Origin: Candidatus Chloroheliales bacterium
Lineage (GTDB): Bacteria > Chloroflexota > Chloroflexia > QHBQ01
DNA length: 40,243 nucleotides
Direction: 5' to 3'
NCBI GenBank assembly: GCA_003243865.1
Contig: QHBQ01000090.1
Location: forward strand, 1-40,243
The notes under the pieces were generated by a model, which worked only from the letters and a program-made list of their open reading frames with translations, was not told where the DNA came from and ran no database searches. Positions 1 to 7,800 of this stretch are shown piece after piece. Position numbers and translations under genes: made by a program. Positions within the stretch are counted from its first letter, which is position 1; every line of letters starts with the position of its first letter.

Positions 1-614
1 ATCGGGTCGTGGATTGAAGCACGATGCACGGCAACGTAGGGGATTGGCTAATCGTCGGTTTCAGTACCCTCAACATCGGGTCGTGGATTGAAGCGTAGAT
101 GTTGCCGACGGCTACGCTGGCGACATCAAGTTTCAGTACCCTCAACATCGGGTCGTGGATTGAAGCCAGCAGGCAGCGGTGCGGATGCTTACATCGGTTA
201 ACTTGTTTCAGTACCCTCAACATCGGGTCGTGGATTGAAGCGCTCGCTGTCAGGGTCTTCCAGGGCCGCGTCCAGAGGTTTCAGTACCCTCAACATCGGG
301 TCGTGGATTGAAGCAATCACGCCGTAGATGTCTACCGTGTGCGGCATCCCGCGTTTCAGTACCCTCAACATCGGGTCGTGGATTGAAGCGTGCCAGTGCC
401 GACCAGCCTGGTGCTAGTCGGCACTGGTTTCAGTACCCTCAACATCGGGTCGTGGATTGAAGCTTGAGATGGGCCGTTGCCTGGCGAGACCGTTCGCCGG
501 GGTTTCAGTACCCTCAACATCGGGTCGTGGATTGAAGCTGGGCAGCGGCGACACAGCCACCACCACCAGTGGACTTAGTTTCAGTACCCTCAACATCGGG
601 TCGTGGATTGAAGC
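1..614 (-). CRISPR. CRISPR array, type I-D-like 37-nt repeats, eight full repeats plus one cut by the window edge
   Basis: Eight identical 37-nt repeats lie at 58-94, 130-166, 205-241, 278-314, 353-389, 427-463, 502-538 and 578-614; positions 1-20 hold the rest of a ninth, so the array continues beyond the window. The spacers are 35-39 nt and all different: 21-57, 95-129, 167-204, 242-277, 315-352, 390-426, 464-501, 539-577. I read the array on the minus strand. There the repeat starts GCTTCAATCC, contains an ACCC/GGGT stem with an 8-nt loop, and ends with ACTGAAAC directly after the stem, the place where Cas6 leaves an 8-nt tag. From memory, the Synechocystis type I-D repeat ends the same way. 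The cas genes are on the same strand and a promoter sits just outside 614, so the newest spacer should be 539-577. No repeat is degenerate. Confidence 0.97.
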
Positions 615-748
615 CTCGTACTTGCTGCTGTGGTGCTGGCAGCAGGAAAGCCTTTCGCTGCTGTCTGAGCGCTCCTGGGGCATCGTAGCGGGCCATTCGG
701 ACTTGCCCTCCTTTCTTTATTCTACCATCGCCAGCCCTGTTTTCGCAA
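615..748 (-). promoter_or_regulatory. CRISPR leader with promoter
   Basis: This stretch lies between the last repeat and the cas operon end. On the minus strand it has TTGCGA (743-748), 18 bases, and TAGAAT (719-724) with TG one base upstream (extended -10). Transcription would start near 712 and run about 98 nt before the first repeat. Nested inverted repeats sit at the upstream edge (TTCGCAA at 742-748 and TTGCGAA at 779-785). A short reading frame with a ribosome site runs from here into the array, but it only translates repeats and I do not count it as a gene. Leader function is inferred from position and promoter. Confidence 0.6.
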
Positions 749-805
749 GCAGTGTTTCTGCGCAAAAAGCAGGGGTATTTGCGAAGCCAATTTGTGTCTG
801 AAAGA

Positions 806-839
806 GAGCCAACTGCCGCGATGTACGGCAGGGTGGCTC
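806..839 (-). terminator. Stem-loop after the cas operon
   Basis: The arms 806-818 (GAGCCA, one base, CTGCCG) and 826-839 (CGGCAG, two bases, TGGCTC) pair over 12 bp around a 7-nt loop. Read on the minus strand the stem is followed by TCTTTC. It stands 45 bp past the last cas stop codon and just before the leader promoter, where a terminator would separate the operon from the array. The T run is short, so termination may be weak. Confidence 0.45.
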
Positions 840-883
840 CTCTAATCAACCTTATTTGCGGGGTGAGGCTGTTAAGCGCTTTG

Positions 884-1804
884 CTAGTGGCAGTGCCGCC
901 AGAAGGGGCAACCCTCGTAACAAACCGCTGGCAGGCGCGGGTCTATCTCTTCCTCTACCAGCCGCGCCCGTGTATCCCGGTCATCAATGAAGCGTTGGCG
1001 TAGCTCGTCTCCTATTATATGAAAGTCGCGCTCGATCGTCAAGCGCCCCCGATAAAAGCTGGGGTAGACGATGCAGCCCAGGTTGATAGGATATTCGTAG
1101 ATGCTCTCCATCACCAGCGCGTAGCCAGTGGTACTTAGGCGATGGAAATCCTCGTGCTTGCCAAACTTGATGTCCACCACCATCGGCTCGGCAAAGGTGA
1201 AAGCGTCGGCGGACAGATGACCCGATAGTCCTAGTAGCGCACCGTTCAGCCGCTGCTCGACTACCACGGGCAGCGACAGGGCCGCGAGCGCGTCCGCACC
1301 GATGTGAGGCTGCTGCGCCAGTACCCCCTCCACCCGCTCGACGATGCGGCGATACTCATAGCGATAGAGTAGCCGCGCCTTCTCCGCTAGCTCGGTGTTA
1401 TCGTCATGCAGCACCGCGAAGTTGGCCTCGGCCAGCGATGTCTCCAGCGCAGTCAGGCAGCCGCCGCCGTCAATATCGCCGATACCTACCTCTGGCGCAG
1501 CGTAGATTGCCCGTTTCGTCGCGGTCAGCATCGCCGCGACAAGCGCGTGCAGCGCTGAACCATCTAGCATCGCGCGGTTGGGCGGCTCCTTCACACCCAG
1601 CACGCGGCGCAGATAAAGGTCGCGCCCCGACTGGCAATACTGCCCCGCAACCTCGTACACGCCCAGGCGGGTATCGTAAATGGGCGCAAGCGGCGGCTCC
1701 GACCAACGCCAACCGCGTAGCTCCTCGCTCACCCCTTCGGCGCGTGCCTGGGGCAGCAGCTTACGCAGCACCAGCCGCCGTTCCTCTTCGCTCAAAAAAT
1801 ACAT
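884..1804 (-). CDS. csa1: Csa1-family Cas4-like exonuclease (CRISPR adaptation)
   Basis: A 306-residue protein of the Csa1 (DUF911) branch of the Cas4 nucleases, which help Cas1-Cas2 trim and orient new spacers. The N-terminus (SEELRGWRWSEPPL, then YEVAGQYCQSGRDLYLRRVLGVK) is the part I recognise. The PD-(D/E)xK nuclease core is visible as H86, D200 and D211-x-K213. Four cysteines fit an iron-sulphur site: C57 near the N-terminus and C295, C299, C305 at the end. The start has GGAGGG five bases upstream. It is the last gene of the cas operon, after a canonical cas4, so the locus has two Cas4-type proteins. Csa1 is best known from archaeal type I-A loci; paired Cas4 proteins in Pyrococcus set PAM choice and spacer orientation. 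Confidence 0.85.
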   Translation of the reverse strand: MYFLSEEERRLVLRKLLPQARAEGVSEELRGWRWSEPPLAPIYDTRLGVYEVAGQYCQSGRDLYLRRVLGVKEPPNRAMLDGSALHALVAAMLTATKRAIYAAPEVGIGDIDGGGCLTALETSLAEANFAVLHDDNTELAEKARLLYRYEYRRIVERVEGVLAQQPHIGADALAALSLPVVVEQRLNGALLGLSGHLSADAFTFAEPMVVDIKFGKHEDFHRLSTTGYALVMESIYEYPINLGCIVYPSFYRGRLTIERDFHIIGDELRQRFIDDRDTRARLVEEEIDPRLPAVCYEGCPFWRHCH

Positions 1805-1860
1805 CGTAACCCTCCTAGCCGATCGAAGCTAGCATCACGAAAGGCAGGGGCGAGTACCCT

Positions 1861-1897
1861 CACTCATGCCTCATACCTCATGCCTCGTGCCTATGCC
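1861..1897. repeat. Short degenerate tandem repeat between csa1 and cas4
   Basis: About four imperfect copies of a CTCATGCCT-like 8-9-mer fill the gap between csa1 and cas4. The first 14 bases (CACTCATGCCTCAT) recur at 2979-2992 in the cas2-cas1 gap. The stretch is non-coding and its function is unknown. Confidence 0.6.
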
Positions 1898-1900
1898 ACG

Positions 1901-2533
1901 CTAATCCACATCGCCACAGAAGCGGCGGAACTCGCACTCGCGGCAGCGCACTCGCCGCGTGGTTGGCTCAGGCAGGCGTTCGGTGGCCAGCATTCGGCGG
2001 ATGTCGCCCAGGATGTCGGCCACATACTCGCGCATCTCAGCGGTAATCAGCACTTCGCGGCTCTGCTTGGTAGGGATGTAGTGGACGAAGCCGCGTCGCA
2101 CTGGCTTGCCAAACCGCTCCTCGGCGAGCAAAGCATATGCCGTGAGCTGATACTTGTGCGTAAGCGCCACCACCGGCACCGCCTGCTTGCCCTGCAGCGA
2201 GTGAGCGGGCGTGTTGTCCTTGTACTCCACCGGAATCACCTCGTGCGGCGTGACAATCGCCATGTCCAGCAGCCCCGACAACCCCAGCCGCGCCGAGTAG
2301 AGCGCCACCCTGAACTCGCGGTGCGCCTCATCCTCGCGGCGTAGGCCATAGGAGCGCAGCGTGCGCCGCGCCTCCAACTCAGTCACGCGCTCATGCTGAA
2401 GGATGCCCTCTTCCATCTTGTAGGTAACTGGCCGCTTCACCTTCAGACAATAGGTGTAGTAGACGATGCGCGGGCAGTAGACCCACTGGCGCACATCGGT
2501 GACGGTCAGGGTCAGCAGTTCGGTCTCATCCAT
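1901..2533 (-). CDS. cas4: Cas4 exonuclease (CRISPR adaptation)
   Basis: A 210-residue canonical Cas4: a RecB/Dna2-like nuclease that acts with Cas1-Cas2 to process prespacers next to a PAM. The single N-terminal cysteine C20 and the C-terminal cluster C197, C200, C206 make the 4Fe-4S site. The nuclease core shows H47, D90 (GLLD) and E103-x-K105 (PVEYK). It overlaps the end of cas2 by 8 bases, so the two are translationally coupled. The length is normal for the family, with no sign of decay. Confidence 0.95.
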   Translation of the reverse strand: MDETELLTLTVTDVRQWVYCPRIVYYTYCLKVKRPVTYKMEEGILQHERVTELEARRTLRSYGLRREDEAHREFRVALYSARLGLSGLLDMAIVTPHEVIPVEYKDNTPAHSLQGKQAVPVVALTHKYQLTAYALLAEERFGKPVRRGFVHYIPTKQSREVLITAEMREYVADILGDIRRMLATERLPEPTTRRVRCRECEFRRFCGDVD

Positions 2534-2840
2534 CCTTCTTCGTCCCCTTTACCTTCACCTTCGCCTTCTTTCCATCCGCTTCGATTACCACCTCCGCCAC
2601 GACCAACACCACCTTACGCAGCTTGATGTCCTTGTCGCACAGCGGGTACATCTGGATGTTGCCCTCGCGCTTGCCCAGTCGCCGCGTCAGCTTGGCGAGC
2701 AACTCGTTCTGGCGGCTGTAGCTCAGTTCGCCCAGGAACGAGCTATACTGAATGCGGAGCAACCCATAGTCGAGGCAAATCTCGCCCAGCTTGGTGCGCA
2801 CCGCGTCGTTGGGGATGTCGTAGATAACCAGACACTGCAT
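2526..2840 (-). CDS. cas2: Cas2 (CRISPR adaptation)
   Basis: A 104-residue Cas2, the dimeric core around which Cas1 dimers assemble to integrate spacers. The first strand reads MQCLVIYDIPND with the conserved aspartate D8 at its end; the ferredoxin-like alpha/beta pattern follows, and the tail is lysine-rich. GAGG stands seven bases before the ATG. It sits between cas1 (162 bp upstream) and cas4 (8-bp overlap). Confidence 0.96.
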   Translation of the reverse strand: MQCLVIYDIPNDAVRTKLGEICLDYGLLRIQYSSFLGELSYSRQNELLAKLTRRLGKREGNIQMYPLCDKDIKLRKVVLVVAEVVIEADGKKAKVKVKGTKKDG

Positions 2841-2860
2841 ACTCGCACCTCGGAGATTGC

Positions 2861-2957
2861 AGATTGTAGATTGTAGATTGTAGATTATGATGGCTGCCAG
2901 CCGTCACTCCAGGTCATCTCCTACAGAGAGGGAGTGGGGCGAACCGCAATTCGCCCC
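2861..2957. repeat. Intergenic tandem heptamers and hairpin between cas1 and cas2
   Basis: Positions 2861-2887 hold four tandem copies of an AGATTGT-like heptamer. Positions 2936-2957 hold a perfect 8-bp inverted repeat (GGGGCGAA / TTCGCCCC) around a 6-nt loop. After them comes a copy of the CACTCATGCCTCAT motif that also lies between cas4 and csa1. Such short elements are common in Chloroflexota intergenic DNA as far as I recall. Here they separate cas1 from cas2 but do not disrupt either gene. Confidence 0.6.
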
Positions 2958-3002
2958 TACAGTCAGCACTCAGCTTTTCACTCATGCCTCATGCCTGAAG
3001 AC

Positions 3003-4019
3003 TCACCAACGGGCAACGAACGGATGATAGCTGCTCTCGCCGCGCACGAAGGTGGCGATGCGCCGTGCCTGCATCTGGATGATGCTACGCAGCTTGTGCT
3101 TCTTGCCCTGGTGTAGCTCCTGTCCTTCCAGCCGCTCGTTCACCCGCTCGGCAATCAGGTGGCGGCTGGCAAGGTCGAAGTGGCCGTCGTCCTCCAGCGT
3201 CAACTGGCTGCCCTTGTTGAACAGGGCGAACACCGCGCGATCCACCACTGGCGGGCGAAACTCCTCCACCGCATCGTAAACCAGGCTGGGCTTACCGGCG
3301 CGGTCGGTGTGGACGAAGCCAGCGTAGGGGTCGAGGCCAGCGTTGAACAGCGCCCCCTCGATCTGGCTGTAGAGGATGCCATAGCCATAATTGAGTGCCA
3401 TGTTGAGCGGATCCTGCGCGCCGCGTCCCTCGCGGCTCGGCCACTCCACCCCCTCACGCAGCATCAGCGTGGAGGCGTGCCAGTAGCGTTGCGCCGCCCG
3501 CCCTTCCAGGTTGAGCAGGTGGGGGCGCAGTTCGTCCACATCGGTCGCGCTGTAGCGCTCAAGCTCGCCAGCCAACTTCTCCACCGTAACGATCTCGTCC
3601 AGCACCTCCTGATAGACGCTGTTCGCCGCGCCCTTGCGATACTTCGCCATGTACTTCAGCAGGGTGGCCTGGTTGCGCATCTTGCCCACGGCAAACACCT
3701 TCGCCAGCGTTACTCCGCGCGGGTCGGCATAGGCCAGCAGTTGCTCGCGCCGCGTGCTAACTGTGCCACCGCCCGCAATCTCGGCGGACATCACGCGAGC
3801 ATAGGACTTGCCGGAGCGGGACAGAAAGTTGATGCTGATACCGCGCTCGGCGCAGGCCCGCACCACATCGCTGGACAGGCTAACCCCCGCGCTGGTGATC
3901 AGCACCTGCTCCAAATCGAGCAGCGGCAGCTCGGCGATTACTTCCTTGCCCTTAGTGACCCTGACCCGTTCGCTGTGCTTGCCCACGAACACGCCGTATT
4001 CCTCGACCACAAGTTGCAT
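3003..4019 (-). CDS. cas1: Cas1 integrase (CRISPR adaptation)
   Basis: A 338-residue Cas1, the metal-dependent integrase that inserts spacers at the leader end of the array. After the N-terminal beta domain comes the helical catalytic domain with E172 (LEGRAAQRYW), H237 (GFVHTD) and the D249/E252 region (YDAVEEFRPPVVDR), so all catalytic positions are present. GGAGG stands six bases before the ATG. Length and order are normal. It follows cas6 in the operon, after a gap containing a GC-rich repeat. Confidence 0.97.
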   Translation of the reverse strand: MQLVVEEYGVFVGKHSERVRVTKGKEVIAELPLLDLEQVLITSAGVSLSSDVVRACAERGISINFLSRSGKSYARVMSAEIAGGGTVSTRREQLLAYADPRGVTLAKVFAVGKMRNQATLLKYMAKYRKGAANSVYQEVLDEIVTVEKLAGELERYSATDVDELRPHLLNLEGRAAQRYWHASTLMLREGVEWPSREGRGAQDPLNMALNYGYGILYSQIEGALFNAGLDPYAGFVHTDRAGKPSLVYDAVEEFRPPVVDRAVFALFNKGSQLTLEDDGHFDLASRHLIAERVNERLEGQELHQGKKHKLRSIIQMQARRIATFVRGESSYHPFVARW

Positions 4020-4042
4020 AGTCGCCCTCCTCGATACCTATA

Positions 4043-4094
4043 CCCCCAAAGGGGAGGCTGGGTACTACCCCTCCCCCAAAGGGGGAGGCTGGGT
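4043..4094. repeat. Two copies of a GC-rich palindromic repeat between cas6 and cas1
   Basis: CCCCCAAAGGGGAGGCTGGG at 4043 recurs with one extra G at 4073. The second copy lies in a perfect hairpin: CCTCCCCC (4070-4077), AAA loop, GGGGGAGG (4081-4088). No T run follows on either strand, so it is not an ordinary terminator. It looks like a REP-type dispersed element and could lower expression of the adaptation genes relative to the interference genes. Confidence 0.65.
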
Positions 4095-4126
4095 GGGGGA
4101 GTTCGCCCTCTCCCATCGCCAGCCCT

Positions 4127-5161
4127 TCAACAATCAATCTCGAACCAGCCGTTGCCCGCCACCGCGAGCTTGCCGACATGGGTGATCTGGCCCCAGGCAA
4201 GTAGCTCCCGCAGAAGGGAAGTGTCGCCAACGTAGCGGGCCTCGCCCAGCAGCCCGCCCATCTCCAGCTTGCGGTCGTGGCGGCTGGAGTAGCGCTCCAA
4301 CTCCTGCCAGCCCGCACCTCTACCCGCCATCCTGGCCTTATCAGCCTCCGCCAGCAACTGTGGCCAGCTCACCCGCCACTCACGTAGCTCGGCGATATGT
4401 GCCTCACGCTCGTCGTCACCCTCCGGCGCGGCATAGACGGCGGCCAGCATCCAGAGCCGCTCCAGTAGGCGGTGAATCAGTAGTGACAGCGGTGGGCCGG
4501 ACTGCACCAGCTTGCCCTCGGCGGTGAGGCGAGCGGGAGTGAGGAAGCGCACGGTGAAGCTATCGCTAGGCAGGTCGGCGGCGAACTCGTGCACCTGCGC
4601 GGCAGTCACTGCCAGGCTGGGCATCCGCGCCATCGCCCGCTGGTGGTGGAACAAGCGCACCTGCTGCCCGGCGATGGGGTTGACCTGCCAGATTTCGCGC
4701 AGCGCCAGCCTGCCCCGTTCGCGGCCCAGGCCGAGACCCTGTTCGCCCATCCGTTGCGCGGCAATCAGCAGGTAGGGGAAGGTATGCAGCGCGTTGCCGA
4801 ACAGGGTCAGCCCGAACTCCAACCGTTCGCCCGGCTGATAGGCCGTCTGGCGCGATAGTGGTGGCTCGACCACATAGGGGTGCGGCACCTCCTGCCCGCG
4901 CCCCAGCGCCCCGGCCTCGTCGCGGTTCGCCATCAGGTAAGCGATGGGGCAGGCGCTGGCGCTGGTGCAGGCGGCGCACAGCGGCGAGTCCTGCTCCGCC
5001 ATGCCACCCGGCCCCGGCAGCACGCAGAAGTGGCCGCGCAATGCCCCCAGCAGCGCCCCGCGCAACGCCGACCCCTTGTTCGGCTGCAAAGTTAGCGGCG
5101 TAGCCACCTCGTAGATGAAGCGAAGCTGGTGCGCTTGCAGGTGGTCGAGGGGGGTGGGCAT
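4127..5161 (-). CDS. cas6: Cas6 pre-crRNA endoribonuclease
   Basis: A 344-residue RAMP protein of the long Cas6 group that cuts the pre-crRNA at the base of the repeat stem and leaves the 8-nt tag. The N-terminal part has a cysteine cluster (C62, C65, C71, in CAAC...CPIAYL) often seen in this group. The Cas6 C-terminal domain carries a glycine-rich loop at about 142-151 (GLGLGRERG). The ATG is two bases after the csc1 stop, with GGAG eight bases upstream. It should act on the repeats of the array and possibly on the repeat-like RNA at 14.1 kb. I could not assign the catalytic histidine. Confidence 0.88.
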   Translation of the reverse strand: MPTPLDHLQAHQLRFIYEVATPLTLQPNKGSALRGALLGALRGHFCVLPGPGGMAEQDSPLCAACTSASACPIAYLMANRDEAGALGRGQEVPHPYVVEPPLSRQTAYQPGERLEFGLTLFGNALHTFPYLLIAAQRMGEQGLGLGRERGRLALREIWQVNPIAGQQVRLFHHQRAMARMPSLAVTAAQVHEFAADLPSDSFTVRFLTPARLTAEGKLVQSGPPLSLLIHRLLERLWMLAAVYAAPEGDDEREAHIAELREWRVSWPQLLAEADKARMAGRGAGWQELERYSSRHDRKLEMGGLLGEARYVGDTSLLRELLAWGQITHVGKLAVAGNGWFEIDC

Positions 5162-5163
5162 GG

Positions 5164-5946
5164 TTACTTCTCCGCGCTTCTCAGGCCAAGCTGTCCGAGG
5201 AAGGGCTTCAGGACGAACTCTGGCACGACTACCTCTGCTGGGAAGGGTACCCCCGGCTGGAACCTATATGCCACGGCAGGGCGAGTCTCGCCCCGAAGCA
5301 CCAGGTAGCGACGAGTGGTTGCCAACACCTCAAAGCTAGTGAAGAAGGTGACATCACGCGGCTGTATCTGCACGAACTCGCAATGACAAACCTGCTCCCT
5401 TATCTGCTGCGTTTCATTGGTGCGGGAGAGAGACACGAGTTGAAACATCGTGCGCTTCTTACCCATGATGAAGGTTTGACCCTCCTCAAAGACATCCAAC
5501 TCGCCCCGCTCTGGACTGAAGCCTATAGTGTAGAACAACTGCCCAGGTAGGATGCTTTCGATCGAGCCAAACTTTGGCAGCAAATCGTTATCCTGAATTC
5601 CTGGATTAGCCTCCTTCATCGAGTTGAATAGGTTGCGATCAGAGACCAGGCGTGATTTGCTCATGAAGCGCAATCCACCACCGGCCTCTTGTTTACACAA
5701 AGTGGCTGGAGTGAACCACAACGGCGCTTTGCTCAGGTCGAAGTCACGGAAGAAGTCATAGTCTTCCAGTGCCGCCATAAACTCGCGGCTTCTCCGTGTC
5801 CGCTCCCTGCTCATCCCCGCATACAGCATCTCGGCGGTAAGGAAGGGGTGAGTTCTGTAATCAGAGCCGTAATCTGAGCTGATGTTTAGGAAGCGACCAC
5901 AGTTACGAAGCAGCATCGCTCGTGCGTACAGTGTTGGGCTACTCAT
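5164..5946 (-). CDS. csc1: Csc1 (Cas5-type backbone protein of type I-D Cascade)
   Basis: A 260-residue Cas5-family RAMP protein that should cap the 5' tag of the crRNA in the effector complex. I identify it from its position directly after csc2 and before cas6, its size, and a GKKR-containing segment (IMGKKRTMFQL) resembling the conserved GK-R loop of Csc1. The start ATG shares one base with the csc2 stop (TGATG), so translation is coupled; a GTG one codon earlier is possible. Similarity is weaker than for csc2, so the family call is partly from context. Confidence 0.8.
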   Translation of the reverse strand: MSSPTLYARAMLLRNCGRFLNISSDYGSDYRTHPFLTAEMLYAGMSRERTRRSREFMAALEDYDFFRDFDLSKAPLWFTPATLCKQEAGGGLRFMSKSRLVSDRNLFNSMKEANPGIQDNDLLPKFGSIESILPGQLFYTIGFSPERGELDVFEEGQTFIMGKKRTMFQLVSLSRTNETQQIREQVCHCEFVQIQPRDVTFFTSFEVLATTRRYLVLRGETRPAVAYRFQPGVPFPAEVVVPEFVLKPFLGQLGLRSAEK

Positions 5947-6983
5947 CACGCACCCCGCCGCTTTTTGAGTTGGGTGGCCGCGCCAGCCTCGGCAATCGGC
6001 TTCACTACGTTGCTGACCCGGCCCACATAGACATCGAACTGTGCTGACAGCGCATCGCTGAGTGCATCAAAAGCTGACGGCTGGTAGACTGCCATCGCTG
6101 CGCCGCCGCTGACCGCATCGAACTTTACCTGTGGAGTTGTGGGGTCGAAGCGGCTGCGTAGCTCACCCATGCCCATCGCACCCCAAGTTAGCATATCAAG
6201 CACCGAGAAGCGCGGCACCCCGCCCGCGACTGCTAGCACTTCGGTGCTGAACTTGCCGTGATTAGCGGAATACTTGCCGTAGCCGTGAGCGTCGGCCATC
6301 CGCATCGCTTGAAGCAGGCCTGCAACATCAAGCAACGTGGCGTTCTCAATGATGGTGATGAAAGGAAAGTGCGTTCCCGGCTTGACGTACTCGTAGTAGT
6401 GGAGGCTAGCATCGCCCCTCGCCTTGCTCAAGTCCTCGCCCACCGTGTTACCGATTGCCATCCCTTCTTCGCTGCCAAGCATGGCTACACACTCATCCGC
6501 ACCCTCCACCGAGTAGCTATCGAAGTAGCGTATGCGCGAGAATGTAGCACCCTTGCCTGCCTCCAGACTACCGAACAGCGAGTCGTTCCAGCACAGGGTA
6601 CATAGCTGATTTGGTATCTCACAAGCTCTGTTTTCAAACCAAGCCTTGAAGCTCTCCTGCCAAGGCTTTTTGGTCGCTCGCTCAGTCAAGTCGCGGAACA
6701 GGCGCATATGCGCCCGCCGCTCGATACCCTTCTGCTTGCGGGCAATGAACTCGGCGCGGCGCGTGCCAAGCAGTTCAACCTTATCAATGTACGTCTCGTT
6801 GCTGTCACCCTCGTGGGAAACCGGGAGGAAGCGACCCACTGTCGTCTTCACCCCGACGATGCTGATCAGCTGCCCGCTGTAGCTAGCAGGCAGCACCTTC
6901 TTGCCCCCTTCGTAGACGGGAACGCACGCGCCTAGGCCGCTCTGCTCGCCGAAAAGGGTAATCGCGTTATCTTTACTGCTCAT
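5946..6983 (-). CDS. csc2: Csc2 (Cas7-type backbone protein of type I-D Cascade)
   Basis: A 345-residue Cas7-family protein that should polymerise along the crRNA spacer. It aligns by eye with cyanobacterial Csc2 through three blocks: ARKQKGIERRAHMRLFRDL (about 81-99), the cysteine block with C121, C128 and C131 followed by a GS-rich turn, and EYVKPGTHF with the following GLLQAMRMADAHGYGKYSA helix-turn. A strong ribosome site (AAGGAGG) lies eight bases upstream of the ATG, the best in the operon, which fits a subunit needed in many copies. This is the strongest sequence evidence for type I-D. Confidence 0.92.
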   Translation of the reverse strand: MSSKDNAITLFGEQSGLGACVPVYEGGKKVLPASYSGQLISIVGVKTTVGRFLPVSHEGDSNETYIDKVELLGTRRAEFIARKQKGIERRAHMRLFRDLTERATKKPWQESFKAWFENRACEIPNQLCTLCWNDSLFGSLEAGKGATFSRIRYFDSYSVEGADECVAMLGSEEGMAIGNTVGEDLSKARGDASLHYYEYVKPGTHFPFITIIENATLLDVAGLLQAMRMADAHGYGKYSANHGKFSTEVLAVAGGVPRFSVLDMLTWGAMGMGELRSRFDPTTPQVKFDAVSGGAAMAVYQPSAFDALSDALSAQFDVYVGRVSNVVKPIAEAGAATQLKKRRGA

Positions 6984-7036
6984 GGCTAAAACCTCCTTGT
7001 GTAGTGTAAGTTGGACTTCCTGTGTGAACCCTGCCG

Positions 7037-7753
7037 CTAGGCAGGGGAAACCTGCTCATATTCTTCTGCGTCCATGTCCGGGGCATGGCTAGATTCTGCG
7101 TCGCTGTCAGTCTTACGCTTGAGCCTACCGCCGAACCAGGCGCGGCGATCGAGCAACATCGCTTTTGCATCGGCTCTGGCGCGGTTCGCTTCTTCAGGGT
7201 TGACCAACTCGGCCAGCCTTTTGTAGTTGGCGATTGTATCCCTGTCGAAGCGTTTGTTAACATCGGCCTCGTCTATTTCCTTCAATCCGCGGTTGCGGCA
7301 CGAGGCAATGTACTCCTCAATCATTGCCATACGATGGTAGAGGTAATTAAAGATGCGACCAAACATACTCTGGCGTAGGTCGCGCAGATTGCGTCGATCG
7401 GCCAACATGGCGCTGTGTTCAGTCATCCACTTGTGCAGCATCTCCAGCCTAGGCTGGTTGTCCCTCCGGCTGAACTGCGTATCCTTCTTGCGTAGGATGA
7501 AACTCGCCCACACCTGATATGCTGCCTCCACCTCAGCGGCTGCCTCTTCACCTTTCTTGCCGATAGCTCTCGCCTCGATCAGGTTAAGCAGCTGGCGCGG
7601 GTACTTCTCAATCTCAGCGGGCGCAGCATTGAGCTTGGGATCGAGCAGGTGCAGGCCAAGCAGAGCCTCGATCAGCTTGGTTGTGAACTCGTCCATCTCA
7701 CGGTTTATCTGCGCCCGACCGACCTGGTTGGTTTGTAGTTGTACGTTGGACAA
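7037..7753 (-). CDS. Putative stand-alone small subunit (Cas11-like) of the type I-D complex
   Basis: A 238-residue, mostly helical, charged protein between the large subunit and csc2, exactly where a small subunit gene would sit. I see no catalytic motif, membrane segment or signal peptide. The central part (about 45-185) is predicted helical by its heptad-like spacing and is rich in arginine; the last 30 residues are acidic. Start choice: TTG at 7753 has AGGGGG seven bases upstream; an earlier TTG at 7804 would overlap the cas10d stop by four bases but has a poorly spaced ribosome site. In known type I-D loci the small subunit is made from an internal start inside cas10d, so a separate gene is unusual. 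The role is inferred from position, size and helical content. Confidence 0.6.
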   Translation of the reverse strand: MSNVQLQTNQVGRAQINREMDEFTTKLIEALLGLHLLDPKLNAAPAEIEKYPRQLLNLIEARAIGKKGEEAAAEVEAAYQVWASFILRKKDTQFSRRDNQPRLEMLHKWMTEHSAMLADRRNLRDLRQSMFGRIFNYLYHRMAMIEEYIASCRNRGLKEIDEADVNKRFDRDTIANYKRLAELVNPEEANRARADAKAMLLDRRAWFGGRLKRKTDSDAESSHAPDMDAEEYEQVSPA

Positions 7754-7800
7754 TTCGGTACCCCCTTTCGTGGTTGTGTTTGGTATCACCGCCTTGAGAC

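Noticed and set aside
1..614. Array read on the plus strand, with ATTGAAGC as the crRNA tag
   Set aside because: The plus-strand repeat ends like many other repeats, but the minus-strand reading puts the stem directly before ACTGAAAC, has a promoter at the cas-proximal end, and agrees with cas gene direction and the repeat-like RNA at 14.1 kb.
514..683. Minus-strand frame starting in the leader (ribosome site before MARYDAPGA...) and running into the array
   Set aside because: Beyond about 28 residues it only translates repeats and spacers; no family resemblance. Probably chance.
3159..4235. Long plus-strand frame of 358 codons opposite cas1
   Set aside because: It is antisense to cas1 with no recognisable domain; GC-rich genes commonly give such shadows.
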